From Anisakis pegreffii (Eukaryota > Nematoda > Chromadorea > Rhabditida > Anisakidae), in the NCBI GenBank assembly GCA_035041965.1, contig JAPYMA010000673.1, positions 1-64,000 on the forward strand: DNA of 64,000 nt. Reading direction: 5' to 3'. Below are positions 1 to 20,773 of this stretch, piece after piece. Position numbers and translations under genes: made by a program. The notes under the pieces were generated by a model that was not told the DNA's origin, made no database searches, and saw nothing but the letters and a program-made list of their open reading frames with translations. The first letter of the stretch is position 1. The number at the start of each line of letters is the position of its first letter.

Positions 1-94
1 AAGAACCTGTGCTTTTGCTGGAAACTAGAGCATAAGAATTTATCAGGAACGATTTCTGATTGTTTCTGTAACAAGCTCTTCATTGATATCATAA

Positions 95-657
95 TCAGCG
101 TGAATCAAGAAGAGATGCACGTAAAAGGCGACTGATACAATTGAGATGTTCAATATCTTTAATTTCTATGCAGCCGAATCGCTGTGATGAGCAAATCGCT
201 TTCTGGCAATAAGATACTTGAGAACAACTGTAACAAAACTGCTGAATGAATAATATAAAGTATCTTTGCATGCATGCATCGAAACGATCGACAACATCCA
301 AATGGAATACCGCAGAATATGTGAATAAAAAGAATGAGAACACCGAATGGGGACAAATATGTTCCAATGCACTATTTCGATGCTTGATTAGGTCTGTGTT
401 GAAACTGCTTCAACAATATGCAATCCGTCATGATCACTGTCTAATTAAACAAACACATCAAACAAAACTGACATAAAAATATCAATCTCTTCTGTGATTT
501 TCCTTTCAAAGTAGACCACATTCGGTGATATTCTACCAATCTCACAAATGCACTGAAATAAATATTTCATATTGTTCATTTCTTCCATCGTCACATCCCA
601 TTCAGCTTCACCTTCGATCAAAGATCGAATTTCAGTACTTGATTTGAGCACATAAAC
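95..657 (-). CDS. Possible 3' exons of an unrecognised gene at left edge
   Basis: Two exon-like open stretches on the minus strand join in phase. The first (657-469, 63 codons) follows a CTTCTCAG acceptor, and a GTTTTG sequence could be its donor. It encodes a hydrophilic segment with an acidic run (EGEAEWDVTMEEM). The second (241-95, 49 codons) follows an ATTCAG acceptor and runs to a TGA; it is cysteine-rich at its start and ends LLRASLLDSR. I recognise no family. No start codon was found, because the sequence upstream (above position 700) enters the repeat block. The donor is weak and the second exon overlaps other open frames, so this may be chance. Confidence 0.28.
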
Positions 658-1531
658 CTGAGAAGACCGACTATTTGAAAATGATGACCCTCAAACAGCC
701 ATGCTAATGAGTGATCAATATAGATACAGTGTATTGAAATGAGCCAAGCCGAGCAACTGAGACAACATCAGAAAATCGGCTATTCCTCAAAAATTGAGCA
801 GATTTGCCCTACAAAATTATATACTTTTCTAAAAGCAGAGAACCTGGGGAATCTGACAATGTGCGTAAAATAACGTATTACTGGGAAAATTGGAGAGTAC
901 CTTGAATACCTTGAATACGGCAAAACCTTTAGCGTCATAGTAATCTATGTATTAATCTATAGTGATACAATGTATACGAACGAGCGCCACTCCGCTAGTT
1001 GAGATACCTTAAACAAAATAGCTGTATCTTCTCAGGAAAGCAAAATCGCTCAGCAAAATATATATTTTTCTGAATCTAGAGATTCGGCTGGATCAATCGA
1101 TGCAAAGAAATACACATGTTAGTGGGCAAACTTGAGAGTTCGATGACTTTGAAAGTGGCACCCGCATCGCCTTAAGATACTAATAAGAAAATACCTATAT
1201 CTATTCAACCAGGCTTAATTGCTCAGTAAAATTTATAATATTCTGAAACTAGAGGTACTGGTGGATCAAGCGGTGAAAAGAAATTCACATGTTTCCGGGC
1301 AAACCAGAGATTTCGGTAGGTTTGAAGATGGTAACGCCTTTAGCCTTCAGATACCTTTAAAACACCGCCAATCTCTTAAAGAGTTCGTGTTCTGAAACTT
1401 TTGGGCCTTTACTTCTGGATTTTATTTCATATCTAGCTTAGAGTTTTTAAACGCTTATGGTAGATCCTGAAATATTGCTGTACTATCTTCACTATTTTGG
1501 AAATTGGAAAAAAAGAAAAAGAGTAGGGAAA

Positions 1532-1679
1532 CATTCAGTGCACATTGTATCACTATAGATCAATGTTATTCATTAAAACAGCAATATAGGCGTTAAAAAA
1601 TTCAAGGTACCAGTACCCTCAGCTTTGCCCGGTAGCATATGAACTTCTTTGCACCATTCGATTGCTCAGAATCTCTACT
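1532..1679 (+). repeat. 148 bp direct repeat, copy 1
   Basis: This copy matches 1935-2082 at all but one position by eye (GGTAGCATAT here, GGTAACATAT there). The offset between copies is exactly 403 bp with no indels. It lies inside the inverted repeat block, and its much higher identity than the neighbouring units points to a recent duplication or gene conversion. Confidence 0.95.
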
Positions 1680-1934
1680 TTCAGAGAAACATAGATTTTA
1701 TCGAGCGATTTTGCTTTCTTGAGGAGATATGGCTATTTTCTTAATGAAATGCGGTTTGCTATCTTCGGGCCTACCGCCTCCTCAAGTTTGCCCAATAACA
1801 CATAAATATTTTTATACCGGTCGATCCAGCGGAATCTCTGAATTCAGAAAAGCATATATCTTCTACAGTGATTTTGCTTTCTTGGGAAGATATAACTATT
1901 TTTCTAAAGCCATCTCATTTAGCGCAGAGGGACT

Positions 1935-2082
1935 CATTCAGTGCACATTGTATCACTATAGATCAATGTTATTCATTAAAACAGCAATATAGGCGTTAAA
2001 AAATTCAAGGTACCAGTACCCTCAGCTTTGCCCGGTAACATATGAACTTCTTTGCACCATTCGATTGCTCAGAATCTCTACT
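1935..2082 (+). repeat. 148 bp direct repeat, copy 2
   Basis: Second copy of the nearly identical repeat, differing from copy 1 at one base by eye. Identity starts and stops abruptly at both edges, so the duplicated segment is precisely delimited. Confidence 0.95.
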
Positions 2083-4167
2083 AGCATTTTTGGGCTAATA
2101 TTGTGAAATTTTCTAATGGTTTATAATTTGAGCACTCAGATGATAACTTTAGTAATAGAAAGGCAGGTAGCATTCCTCGGATTGCTCTCATACCTTGCGT
2201 AGACAGAGACAAGGTCTGAGTTAAGCTTCGCTTATCAATAACTTGACTTGACTTCAAACTTATTTTGAGTTGAGCGAAAACGATTGCAGCTCGCTTGATT
2301 CTGTTTCGTGTTCCTTCAGAATGTGTTCATGTTGTTTTGTTTCGGATTGTCCGTTTGGATGTATCCATTGAAATCCCGTGTTTCTGTAAATATTTGTTTG
2401 GTTGTTCTGTTGCTGTTGCCGTTGTGTATACATACATGAGCATGAAATATATATGGGCATTGGATATACAGGCATGAAATATGTTAATTTGATGATGTTA
2501 ATTGTTGTTTATATTAATTTGTTTGATTGTCCTGTTGCCGTGATTATTTCGTGTTGTTGTTGAGGTGATGATTATTTCGTGTTTTCGTGCCTTCATCACT
2601 TTGTTCATCCTCTCGTTGTTCATTACCGTGTTTTTCATGCTGTCGCACCAGGCATAATGAGGGGAAGTATTGCTAGGCATGATTTAGTGACGTTCCATGA
2701 TTGAGACAGAATCGCAAAATGCGTAGAGAACCCTGCACAAATTATCCGGGTGCAATTGGACGTCACATGATAGGGACAGGCTCAAGTTTGATGCTCTTAC
2801 CTGGACATAAGCTCATAACTTTGCTGAGATTTGGATAAATTTGAAAGTATCAATGGTGTATGGCGCGACAGCTGTATTAAATGTTTTTCCACGTGTTACC
2901 ACACATCATACCGAAATCACTTGAAAGGATCGACGAGTACCTGTTTAGAATTGTAATGATGGCAGCTATTGGTTGTGATCTTGACACGACTGTTTGCCTT
3001 GCAGGTAGAAAGAAAAACATGAAACTGAAAGGATTTTCGAAATATCAATTTGAGAAGCAATTTTAAATATGTGCTAATGCAAGAAACTGCTAATGATATA
3101 GCAAAATATGACTGAAATAACAAATCATAGATTGAGGAACATTTCATGAGAAGATCGTCACACATATCTTAAAGCGTAGTAAAACAAGTCTGGAGGAATG
3201 AATTAGATTGTGTCGAATATAGGAGGTTTCGAACACACTATTTGTGATCTGTCACTTATAACATAATATTAACATAAATAATAAATTAGCACTGAACGTT
3301 CCTTGCTCATATAAATGTGTGTGACCGTTTCTGATTTTTCAACTCTTTTTGTCCGTGCTCCATTCGTTACGTTTTCGTTGATAGCGAGCATGGCTAACTA
3401 CCGTAAGTTGTGGGCGTGGCTTATTACCGTATTCATTTAACCCTGTTGATACTATTACCGTTGGATAGAGAATTAAATTTTCTTTCCAATGGACTACTTG
3501 GCATTGACCGATCAAATTTCTGTTCTACCACTTTTTCCATTTCAATCGCTTGCAAAGGCATTATTTTTCCTTATGAAGGTTCATTTTAAGTTACAATCTC
3601 GAAAACTAAATGATGAATTTTCCTGAAACCTTCTGCGCTTGTAGAGAATTCAATTTGGAATCAAACGCGAAGGTTGTGCTACGACGACTTCTCGTTATTA
3701 GGTTTCACGGCTACATTCATTCCGTTCGTTTTGTGCGCTTTTACGAAGCCTTTTCCTCTCCTGCTCTCACCTTTAAACATTCGGGCCCGCGCGCGTACGA
3801 AAGTGCAATTTGACTTCTTCTACCCACACCAATTCCGTCACTTGGCGAAGTGAATTGGCGAAGTGTCTACATGGTCACTTAAAAAGCTTTAAAAATTTTG
3901 ATAACTCCAGTGAATTGATGAGAAGTCTTTATTCAAAATCAATGGATGGGGATAAAGATTTGCATATAATAGATCCGTAGTGACTCGATTTTGTTTCATG
4001 TTACTGTTATCGAATCAAATTACTGTTTCTGTTGCAATATGACCAATTTCAATCAATTTTACTGTTTCCTCTTCAATATATGTTTATGTTTTTGCTCGGC
4101 ATTTTCATGATCTATTGACTTTACATGCAGAATTTTGATGATTTCTATTCCAATCGGATGCAGTGAA
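2083..4167. other. Intergenic stretch upstream of the helicase gene
   Basis: I see no gene I can support. It contains imperfect TTG-rich tracts near 2330-2600 and a short GC-rich patch near 3780 (GGGCCCGCGCGCG). At 3391 an ATG in a good context is followed after four codons by a strong GTAAGT donor; this could be a tiny first exon, but no partner exon was identified. Promoter or outron sequence for the downstream helicase gene presumably lies here. Confidence 0.6.
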
Positions 4168-4173
4168 TTTCAG
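4168..4173 (+). promoter_or_regulatory. Probable trans-splice acceptor of the helicase gene
   Basis: TTTCAG lies 11 nt upstream of the ATG at 4185, with no convincing paired upstream donor. This arrangement fits spliced-leader addition. The leader itself cannot be seen from genomic sequence. Confidence 0.55.
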
Positions 4174-4184
4174 AATTCAACAAA

Positions 4185-12942
<8,758 letters not shown>

Positions 12943-15016
12943 ACTGCAGTTGCGGTGGATTTGTATCGTTGGATTTTGTGTGGATTTGTGCGGATGAATC
13001 AGGTCAAGTTGTATATAAATAAATGTAAATGATTGAATGTGAAATGTGGATGAATTTCCTTTTTGGTACACTTTATTGTTGTTATTGTTGTTATTCTTGT
13101 AACACATTGTTGTTACTGTTATAATGATTACTTTTATTGCTGTATTACGTGCGTTATCGATTATATTGATCGTTAGCACGGTCGCTATTTATATTGGTCT
13201 GATAATTATTCATCGTTACCACTATCGCTTGTTTTTCGCAGTTGTTGCAATGACATATATTATCATGATGTTTGTTACAGTTTCGTGACCTTTTCTCATT
13301 GTTTCGTAATCACTTTCAGTTTTTGAATGTTGTTCTTTCATCATTCACTACCGTCGACGTACTGTCTGTCTGTATATAATTCTAAAATTATGAAGAATTC
13401 AATCTCGATTTTCCAGCAGCAGTTTTTGTATGTCTTTTAGGGGTCAGTCGTTATCCTCAGTCATAAATTCGTCGATATTCTCAAAATTCAGATTGTTAAA
13501 GCGTGTACAATTTGAGTTCAATGTAATGAGTTGATCATCCTCTTGTTACGGTTAGTATTCGTTTTGCTGACTTATCAAAGTATTCGTCATTCTTGATAAT
13601 TATTTATTCGCTCTTATTCAAGTTGTTCACTGTTTGTTTTGTTGAGACGAATGTTTGCTGTCGATCTTATTGATGCTGTTTTTGTTGAAAGTGTTGGATT
13701 TTCGTTCGTGTCCATTTTGTTGTATTTTCGTAAAAAGCAACAGTTGAATTGAGATATCAGTAAATGTTAATGTAAACTCAGTAGTCACTGTAAAAATACT
13801 CATATGTGATGCCCACAAGCGTTCATCTGATATGTAGCACACATACAAATTGAAATTTTTTGAAATAACTGAAGAAAATTTTGAAATAACTAAAGAAGAA
13901 CAATTGAATTCAACATTTATTGTGCAATATAACATAAGAACGTATGCAACAACAATGAGTCAATATCAGTGAGAAAATATTGTGTAATGAAAACAAAACG
14001 CTGATAACAGAAATGTAATGATAATATTAAAATAATAGAAGAAAGATAATATGAACGAACGAACGTTTAAAAAGAATTGCTCATGATTTTGTGATTAGAT
14101 GAGAAAAATTTCATAACAACGAGACACCGAGTTAAGTAAGTGTATCACACACGCACACAAATATCGGCAATAAACAAATAACGTAAAGGAAAATGAGTGA
14201 ACAACTGATAAATATACAAATTAATCAATTCTCCATATATAACTGAACCGCGATGAGTAGTGTTAAATGTGTGAAGAGGAGAAACGAAACATTTTAAGTA
14301 TCCCCGCGAAGCATCACTATTCTATGACTAATGACTACTAGTACGATGCTCATTTCATATTTCTATATTTCCTCGCCTCTAATATACCTTCAACAAAACA
14401 TGACTCTCGATTGGATGCTCTACCTTTCAAATTTCACAACTCCCTAATCAGTGACATTCTTCTTCAAAAAAACATTAAATACAACAATCAAACCCTTAAT
14501 GAGATCTGCACAGAGTAGCGACCAAACATACTCAACTCTTCAAACTAAACAAATAATTGTCAAAATGATAACCAAATTGAAACAAATTGATAACAAAAAT
14601 TTATGATTTAAGCATGGAATAATTGAGAAGACACTCTATCGGAATTGTTGCTCTCGGATTACATTCAAATCAAACACAATAGATTGAACAAAACAACGAT
14701 ATGGTTTGTGACTAAAAATATGTGAAAACTATTTGAAAACGATATTATGTAAAATGATCGACGGTGATACAAAGGATCAATTTTATTGAGATATTCAGCA
14801 GATTCCTTCAGTTGCACATCTTTATTATTGCAATAAGGTCTCGTCCTCTCACTTCGTCAACTGAAAACAGAACACCACATCAAGTGATAATTTATCAAAA
14901 TTTTACAAGAAATCATAATTCGACATTTCCTTCACCTACTCCAATTTTCATTAAACAAAATCGAATTGAATTTACGTGAAACTGCGACAGAAACCATTTA
15001 AACGAATGATAGTAAA
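12943..15016. other. Convergent 3' intergenic region
   Basis: The space between the 3' ends of the helicase gene (+) and the SR-protein gene (-). It includes a TTG/TTA microsatellite-like tract at about 13074-13120 and long AT-rich, ORF-poor sequence. Part may be 3' UTR of the SR-protein gene. No further gene is supported. Confidence 0.6.
13018..13023 (+). terminator. AATAAA polyadenylation signal of the helicase gene
   Basis: A canonical AATAAA begins 76 bp after the helicase stop codon, a typical short nematode 3' UTR distance. Confidence 0.65.
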
Positions 15017-17318
15017 TTACCGACTCAGCGAGCGACTGTAACCTCTGCGATCCGCATCGTATCTGGGCGACGATCTGCGTGGTGGTGGCGTTCTTGAACG
15101 GCTGCGACTGCGAGCACGATATGGTGATCTCAAATTGGATTCAACGATCAGAAAACAAAATATTCTCTCAAACAACAACTTCGAAAGACAGCATTTGAGC
15201 TAGAGATATCGACATTAAAGCGACAAATAGCATTTGAAAGGAAAATGAAAAACTATCGTTTAATTGAGACTGTTAATGCAAATATTCACAAGTGCACATG
15301 AGAATGATTTCTTTCCACATTAGTGACAGCTCATGAAAAAGATCGCTCGGAAGCACTAAAGTGATGATCAAATCACAATGAATTCAGAGACTAAATCAAA
15401 GACATTGATTGTACGATGAATTGAGGAAATCTAAAATAATAATGCTAATATCTATAATAATAATTATCTGTTTACATCGTTGGAGTGTCGTTAGTATCGC
15501 TGCTATTCTTGCGATTCATCAAGCGAATCTAATACTTAACCGTTGATGAATCTCTTACCAGTGAGAAGACTGATTATTAGTCTCTGTGCTCTAAGATGGG
15601 TGGTATAGCAAATGCGATGCGCGATGTCTACAGTTGCAATGGGTGTGTTTGGAAGGATGTTGTTTCAAGATGGAGTTGCAGATGCAGATGCTTGCTTGCA
15701 GGATGGATGCTTTGATGTGTTTCTGAGCTCATCAGAAGCTTCCTGATGGCGAGCGCAATAATTTGGTGTCAGCAACTGATGATCAGCACTGATTGCTGCT
15801 GTTTGCAGTAACTCGTTTAGAACGAAGTTATTGTTGCCGAGATCGTAAAGACGATATAGCTAGAAGATAGGTGTGTGTGTCGTTTAGATGAGGTGAAGTT
15901 CAGGGAGGATGTAAGACGAATGATGCAAGAAGTAATGTAGATGGTGGTGATGGTGGCAGTAGTAGAGGTGGTAGTCGGGTGATAGTAGTTGTGTTTGTTG
16001 ATAGAAGAGAAGAGGTGACGTGATGAAGAGTTCGGGTCTTGCTAAAATTAACATGATTCTAGAACTAATTCATTTCACAAATTATTTACAGCATCTGCTT
16101 TGCAACTTCATGCTTCCCACCATAACAAATTTTGCGAGTGTCTTAGCCACCAAATACATATATATGCATACAATCAATCAATCATTCTCTAAAACGGCTT
16201 TCACACATGGCCATAAATTTCAAAAACACAAACGTTTTTTCAGTGCCTGATGACCTGCTTGCTTCATACGTCGAATTCCTAAACGACCATTCTTTTGTCT
16301 GTCTAACTAATTGTAAGCGTTTTTACACAACAATCTACGAAAACCTCGCCTCTTCCTAATCCAAACTGGCAATAAACCGTCTCGATACTGATCGTAACGA
16401 ATTCATTCAGTTGGAAACTCTCACATGCTCTCATAAACTCGGTTGTGTGACAAGACTACTCTTGCAATTAACACTGCATTTTCACTTTTCTATACACTTT
16501 AGATGACCACAAAACTCAAGGCAACATCTTACGGTTACAAAGTTGTTGCAGAACCTCTTTCAAAGTGGCAAACCTTGAGCGACGACGTGGTGGTCCTCCA
16601 TAGCCTCCACCGCCATATCCTCCCGGATTACGTCTGCGTCCGTGGGAGAGCTCCACACGAGCTCGTACACCGCAAATGCGCCTGAAATTCAAATCCAACC
16701 GTCCAACTGAGAGCACAACGGAGAGTTCGGAGGTTGTGAGAGGCAGAGAATGAATCTTTTCATCTTCACGCTAAAAAAATTTTCATCTACTTAAATATAC
16801 ATTATCAACTTTACAATGGTTTTAATATATGTTATCAATTTTACAGTATAAGTTATCAACTTCACTAATGGTGTCATTTTTAACACACTTTACGGAAATA
16901 TTTGGAAGGATGTTAATCAAGCACACTGAGGCAGATACTCACGTTCCATCCAGTGCTCTTACGGAGTCTTCAGCATCGCGACTGTCCTCGAACTCAACGA
17001 ACGCAAATCCAGGCGGACGTCTAGCCACCCAAACCTTACGAAGACGACCGAAACGATTGAATGCATCCTCGAGCTACAAATTATTCACCCAATAATCACG
17101 CTACCCACATAATGCCGTACCCTACCATGATACAATAACTTACTTAAACTGGTTAATTTGGGCACAGTATGATAATAACTGTTGTGATAGAATACAAGCA
17201 ACTATGAAGATTACTAAAATCAAATACAACAGTAAATACAAACCTCTTGCGAAGTAGCATCCTGTGGTAGTCCACCAACATAGACTTTGCAGTCGAGAGG
17301 ATCAGCTCGACGAGACAT
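15017..17318 (-). CDS. rsp-6: SR splicing factor, SRSF3/7-like (RSP-6 type)
   Basis: Small serine/arginine splicing factor that binds exonic enhancers and helps recruit U1 and U2AF. Four exons with consistent phases (17318-17244, 17073-16943, 16681-16574, 15128-15017) give 141 aa. The single RRM spans about residues 10-85, with RNP2 VYVGGL (12-17) and RNP1 GFAFVEF (47-53). [17 protein letters not shown] is the hallmark of the SRSF3/SRSF7 group. A Gly/Arg-rich hinge and a short RS tail with RSRSRSR follow. The last intron (1445 bp) is far longer than the others, and its acceptor (TTTGAG) is non-consensus. The tail is short for the family, so further RS exons in this intron cannot be excluded. 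Confidence 0.92.
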
Positions 17319-17369
17319 CTTCGGATTTGTTGCTGCTGTTTTGTTATTATTGTTGGTGTTGTTCGTAAA

Positions 17370-17375
17370 CTGAAA
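17370..17375 (-). promoter_or_regulatory. Probable trans-splice acceptor of the SR-protein gene
   Basis: TTTCAG on the minus strand, 51 nt upstream of the ATG at 17318. The intervening leader is A-rich and has no ATG. No obvious upstream donor was seen, so a spliced-leader site is plausible. Confidence 0.5.
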
Positions 17376-18256
17376 ACTTGATACATAAACACTGTACGAT
17401 TCAATACTTGATAAGACGCACAAAACGCATGAAAAACGTATGAAGGCGAGCGCAACTCGGGAACTATTTCAAATAAAGCAGCATTCATATAGAGCATTGA
17501 TCGATTAGTGAACAACGCTAAACACGCACTCAATCAACCGCCGAATCAAACGCGTTTCGAATCCTCCTAAGAAAAAACCATCAAGCGAGCGACAGCGCAG
17601 TCAGAAACTATAGAGGTTCGCACATAGTGCAGAAGTTCGTCAGAAAAGAAGGCAGGCTTGCCGCAGTTTTAAACAAGCAAAAAATATCCATTAGAACTGA
17701 TATTGTGAGTCAGCAATCAATGCACAACGATTTTTTTTACTGTTTGAAGGTGTTTCAATCGAATGAATATTATTATCCATTTATGGTTTCTCTCTCAATC
17801 GCAAGCACATTCCATAACGTGCTCTGGTCTGTCTTCAGAGATGTGAAAAGCGTTGAAGTGCGTTGCTCTCTCTCTCTCTTTGTCTTTATACTGTTTTGTT
17901 ACACGCCCATTTGGCTGCTTCATCCCGTACAGCTTGTTACAGCATGAATCAGCTGTTTCGTAAATAGAGTCCATCGGTTTCGTGTAATTGTTTTGTTTCT
18001 TCGGCTTTCTTATCCTTTTAGGTGATGGAGATGGCGCGGACATTTTCCTGAAATAGTCTATTCAACTTATCATTATTTAGCGTGATGGGCGCATATCATT
18101 TAAATCATAAATAATGATAAGGTTATGAGTAATAAGCTGATAAGCTTATCAGTAGACCATTGGTGTTGTTATTTTTGCGGATAGACTGCAAACTGTTCAT
18201 GATGTCCTCTAATCCTGTTCATGTAGTGGGCATTTGTTTATTACTAAACATGAATG
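17376..18256. other. Divergent promoter region, SR protein / BROX
   Basis: About 0.9 kb between the divergently transcribed SR-protein gene and BROX. It contains a short CT dinucleotide run near 17866-17880 and no supported ORF. It probably carries both promoters. Confidence 0.6.
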
Positions 18257-18278
18257 TTTCAGATTTATTTTGGCAGCA

Positions 18279-20773
18279 ATGGCTCATTGGTTCCATAGGA
18301 ATCCGATTAAGACCAGCAGCCCGGTTAAATTTGAGTTGAAAGCAGTTCTGACGAGTGAAGAGAGCAAGAATATTTGCGGGTTAATTTTGTTGCATTCACT
18401 TGGTTTCAAGCATCCTTTTAAGAGTTCTAATGTCTTTCTAGCTCGTGGTACGCGGAGTTTTATGTTTGAGTATGAAACGTTTCAAATTTTGTTTACAAGG
18501 TCGTTCGTTTTGTCTGAAGTAATTTCACACGTCACCTTATCTTGACATATCCACATTATGGTAATTGATATTGTTTGCGGATTGGGCTCCATAAGGACTT
18601 TATCGCTATTTCAGCAAACTTTGTGCCGCTAGGATGAATTTGTTAGAATGGTTCACTGATGCAAGTTACGATCTGAAAAAAGTCGACGATGAATTCAACC
18701 ACTATTTGGCGTTATTTACCGGTTTTCTGATGACTATAGGGCCGTCAGGACCCGAAATTGATAAAGCAAGTAAGTTGGCTCCAGTGATCAAATTCAGATG
18801 GACAAGTTCTATGCTGGGATCGACTGCGATGTGAGTTTCTACTGACAAATAACCATTTGAAAACCTTTGTTAGCATACTTGCACGTGGCTCTATCAGTGT
18901 TTTTCTGTTTTATCTGTAATGAACATTAACTTTTCGGAGGCGATTTGAAAGTCACGCACTGAAACTTCATCATATGTAGTTATAAATGTAGTAGATTTTT
19001 GATATGGTGTATTGTTGAGTTGAGGAGGACGTTTGCCTTGCAGAGTGTACAGCGATACTTGGTTTGAGGCGTTGAATATGATTATGAATATGGCATTATG
19101 GCTGACCAAACATGCTGCGTGGGTAGCAGCTAAAGATGAAGTTCAGGAAACTGAAGCAAAACAGGTGCACACGGCTTTAAGACGTGCCGCCGGAATGTTT
19201 CAGTTCGTCTCCGAGAACACTGGTTCGATGCTGATTGTTGTCTTTGTCGTGTATTCAGTTTTGTTTTGCTTCATTTAGACAGCGAATTGATTCTTTTGGT
19301 TGTTCACTGAAGAGATTTTCAGACATCTTCTGTGCTCAAGATCACGATCAGTTCCGTAATGAAAGAGTTTTTAAGGCAAAATTGATGGAGGGTCATCGAT
19401 AGCTGGATCAGATTTTGATCCTGCGGTGTTACAAGCATACATCCATCAGTGTACGGCTGAAGCACAAGAGATCACAGTTGCGAGAGCCATTGAACTGAAG
19501 CACAGTCCAAGATTAATCTCAGCTTTGGCTAACCAGACCAGTCAATTTTTCTTAAAAGCCGGTTGGTAGCTTTATTGAATATGAGGTTTTTGAATGCTTG
19601 GAGATGGTGATATCTTGGAATCGATCATTGATTCCAATGAATCAGTGCATTTTGATTCGACAGTAGATGTGGCTCACAGTAACAGTCTCAAGTCAACCAA
19701 TGCTTTGAGCTGTAAATAAACTTTTCAGATACGAATTTGGATAGGTTGGACGCAGAGATATTCGGTAAATGGCGTTTGTATGTGCAGTTGAAAGCGCAGT
19801 TCTACCTAGCTTATGCGTATGCATTCTTGGGTGAAAGTGTATTGGCTGAGCACAAATGTGGCGAAGCGATGCGTGCTTGTAAAGAGGGTATTTCGTGCTA
19901 TCAGGTAGCGATTGATTTCGCTGAAAAATACTCAAAAGCTAGTGGACCTGGTCAGTGAAGTTTGACTGGATGTTCTATTCAAATCCATTGATTTCTGCGT
20001 GCTTGAAGTATTTTAAATTCTACATATTTTCATGTAGTAACTTTTGATGCAGATGCGATCTGATAACATGAGACTTCGAAGATGATCGATCACTGTATCA
20101 ATGAGTATATTGTTGATTTTATTAAGGTATGCAAGCACAACCACAACAGCATCTATTCTTCCGACGAATCGAACCACTGCTCAAGAGACATCTGGACAAG
20201 GCTGAACGAGAGAATACGGTAATTTACCATCAGAAAGAAACCGACGATTGTCCAGAACTTGCCGAAAAACCGACACATGGTCTTGTCAAGCCTGAACCAT
20301 TCAATTTACCGGCTCCAGATAAGGTACTATCAATCAAGTTTTTGAAATTTCTCGCCCATATCGTCGTTTGAATTGTTGAGTTGTAGTCTCGAACCGCGTA
20401 TTATAGGTTCATATCTCTGTTTACTGGTCTCCAATGAATGAGAATAAGAAGAACAAGCAATGTTTGTTGATTGGCTCATAGGCTCACTTGATTATGGTGT
20501 GGTTATTGTTTGTGTTAAATATAGATATATGTATAGATTCATTTATGCTGATGACAATATGAATACGATCACTTTTAAATGAATAACTTCATAATTTTCG
20601 TGATTTAGGGATGGAACCTCATCACTTATACATCATTCGATCTTTCGAAAGCAACGATGCCAGATTTCTCGAAGATTAGAAAAAGCAGCAAGAAACTAAC
20701 ACCGGTTCATGAGAAGAAACTCTACGCGACCGATCGTGATCCGGACAATGACAGTGGATGTGTTCTGTCCTGA
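18279..20773 (+). CDS. BROX: BROX: BRO1-domain protein with CaaX box
   Basis: Member of the BRO1-domain family that binds ESCRT-III CHMP4/SNF7. Human BROX acts at membranes, including nuclear-envelope repair. Seven exons with consistent phases (18279-18379, 18615-18830, 19044-19222, 19376-19561, 19729-19950, 20127-20323, 20609-20773) give 421 aa; human BROX is 411. The start MAHWFHRNPIK matches the family's unusual N-terminus. EAQEITVARAIELKH, the stretch around YAYAFLGE and KCGEAMRAC are typical, and nearly the whole protein is the BRO1 domain. The last four residues are CVLS (418-421), a classical prenylation motif, corresponding to CYIS in human BROX. The ATG follows a TTTCAG (18257-18262), a possible trans-splice site. 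Exon 4 uses a TTTTTAAG acceptor. Confidence 0.95.

Larger units (their letters stand above)
777..2082. repeat. Degenerate inverted array of ~180 bp repeat units
   Basis: Three diverged units lie in one orientation at about 777-975, 998-1181 and 1182-1358. Related units lie in the opposite orientation at about 1532-2082. Shared landmarks are a stretch reading AGCAAAATCGCTCAG in one arm and its complement CGATTTTGCTTTC in the other, a segment around GGATCAATCGATG, and a GGGCAAAC-type motif. The two halves face each other across about 1400-1530. No coding sequence or clear terminal target duplication was seen. It could be satellite-like DNA or a decayed foldback element. Confidence 0.75.

Noticed and set aside
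1729..1992. 87-codon ORF in the repeat block
   Set aside because: It overlaps the duplicated 148 bp unit and the inverted array; related units do not keep this frame open.
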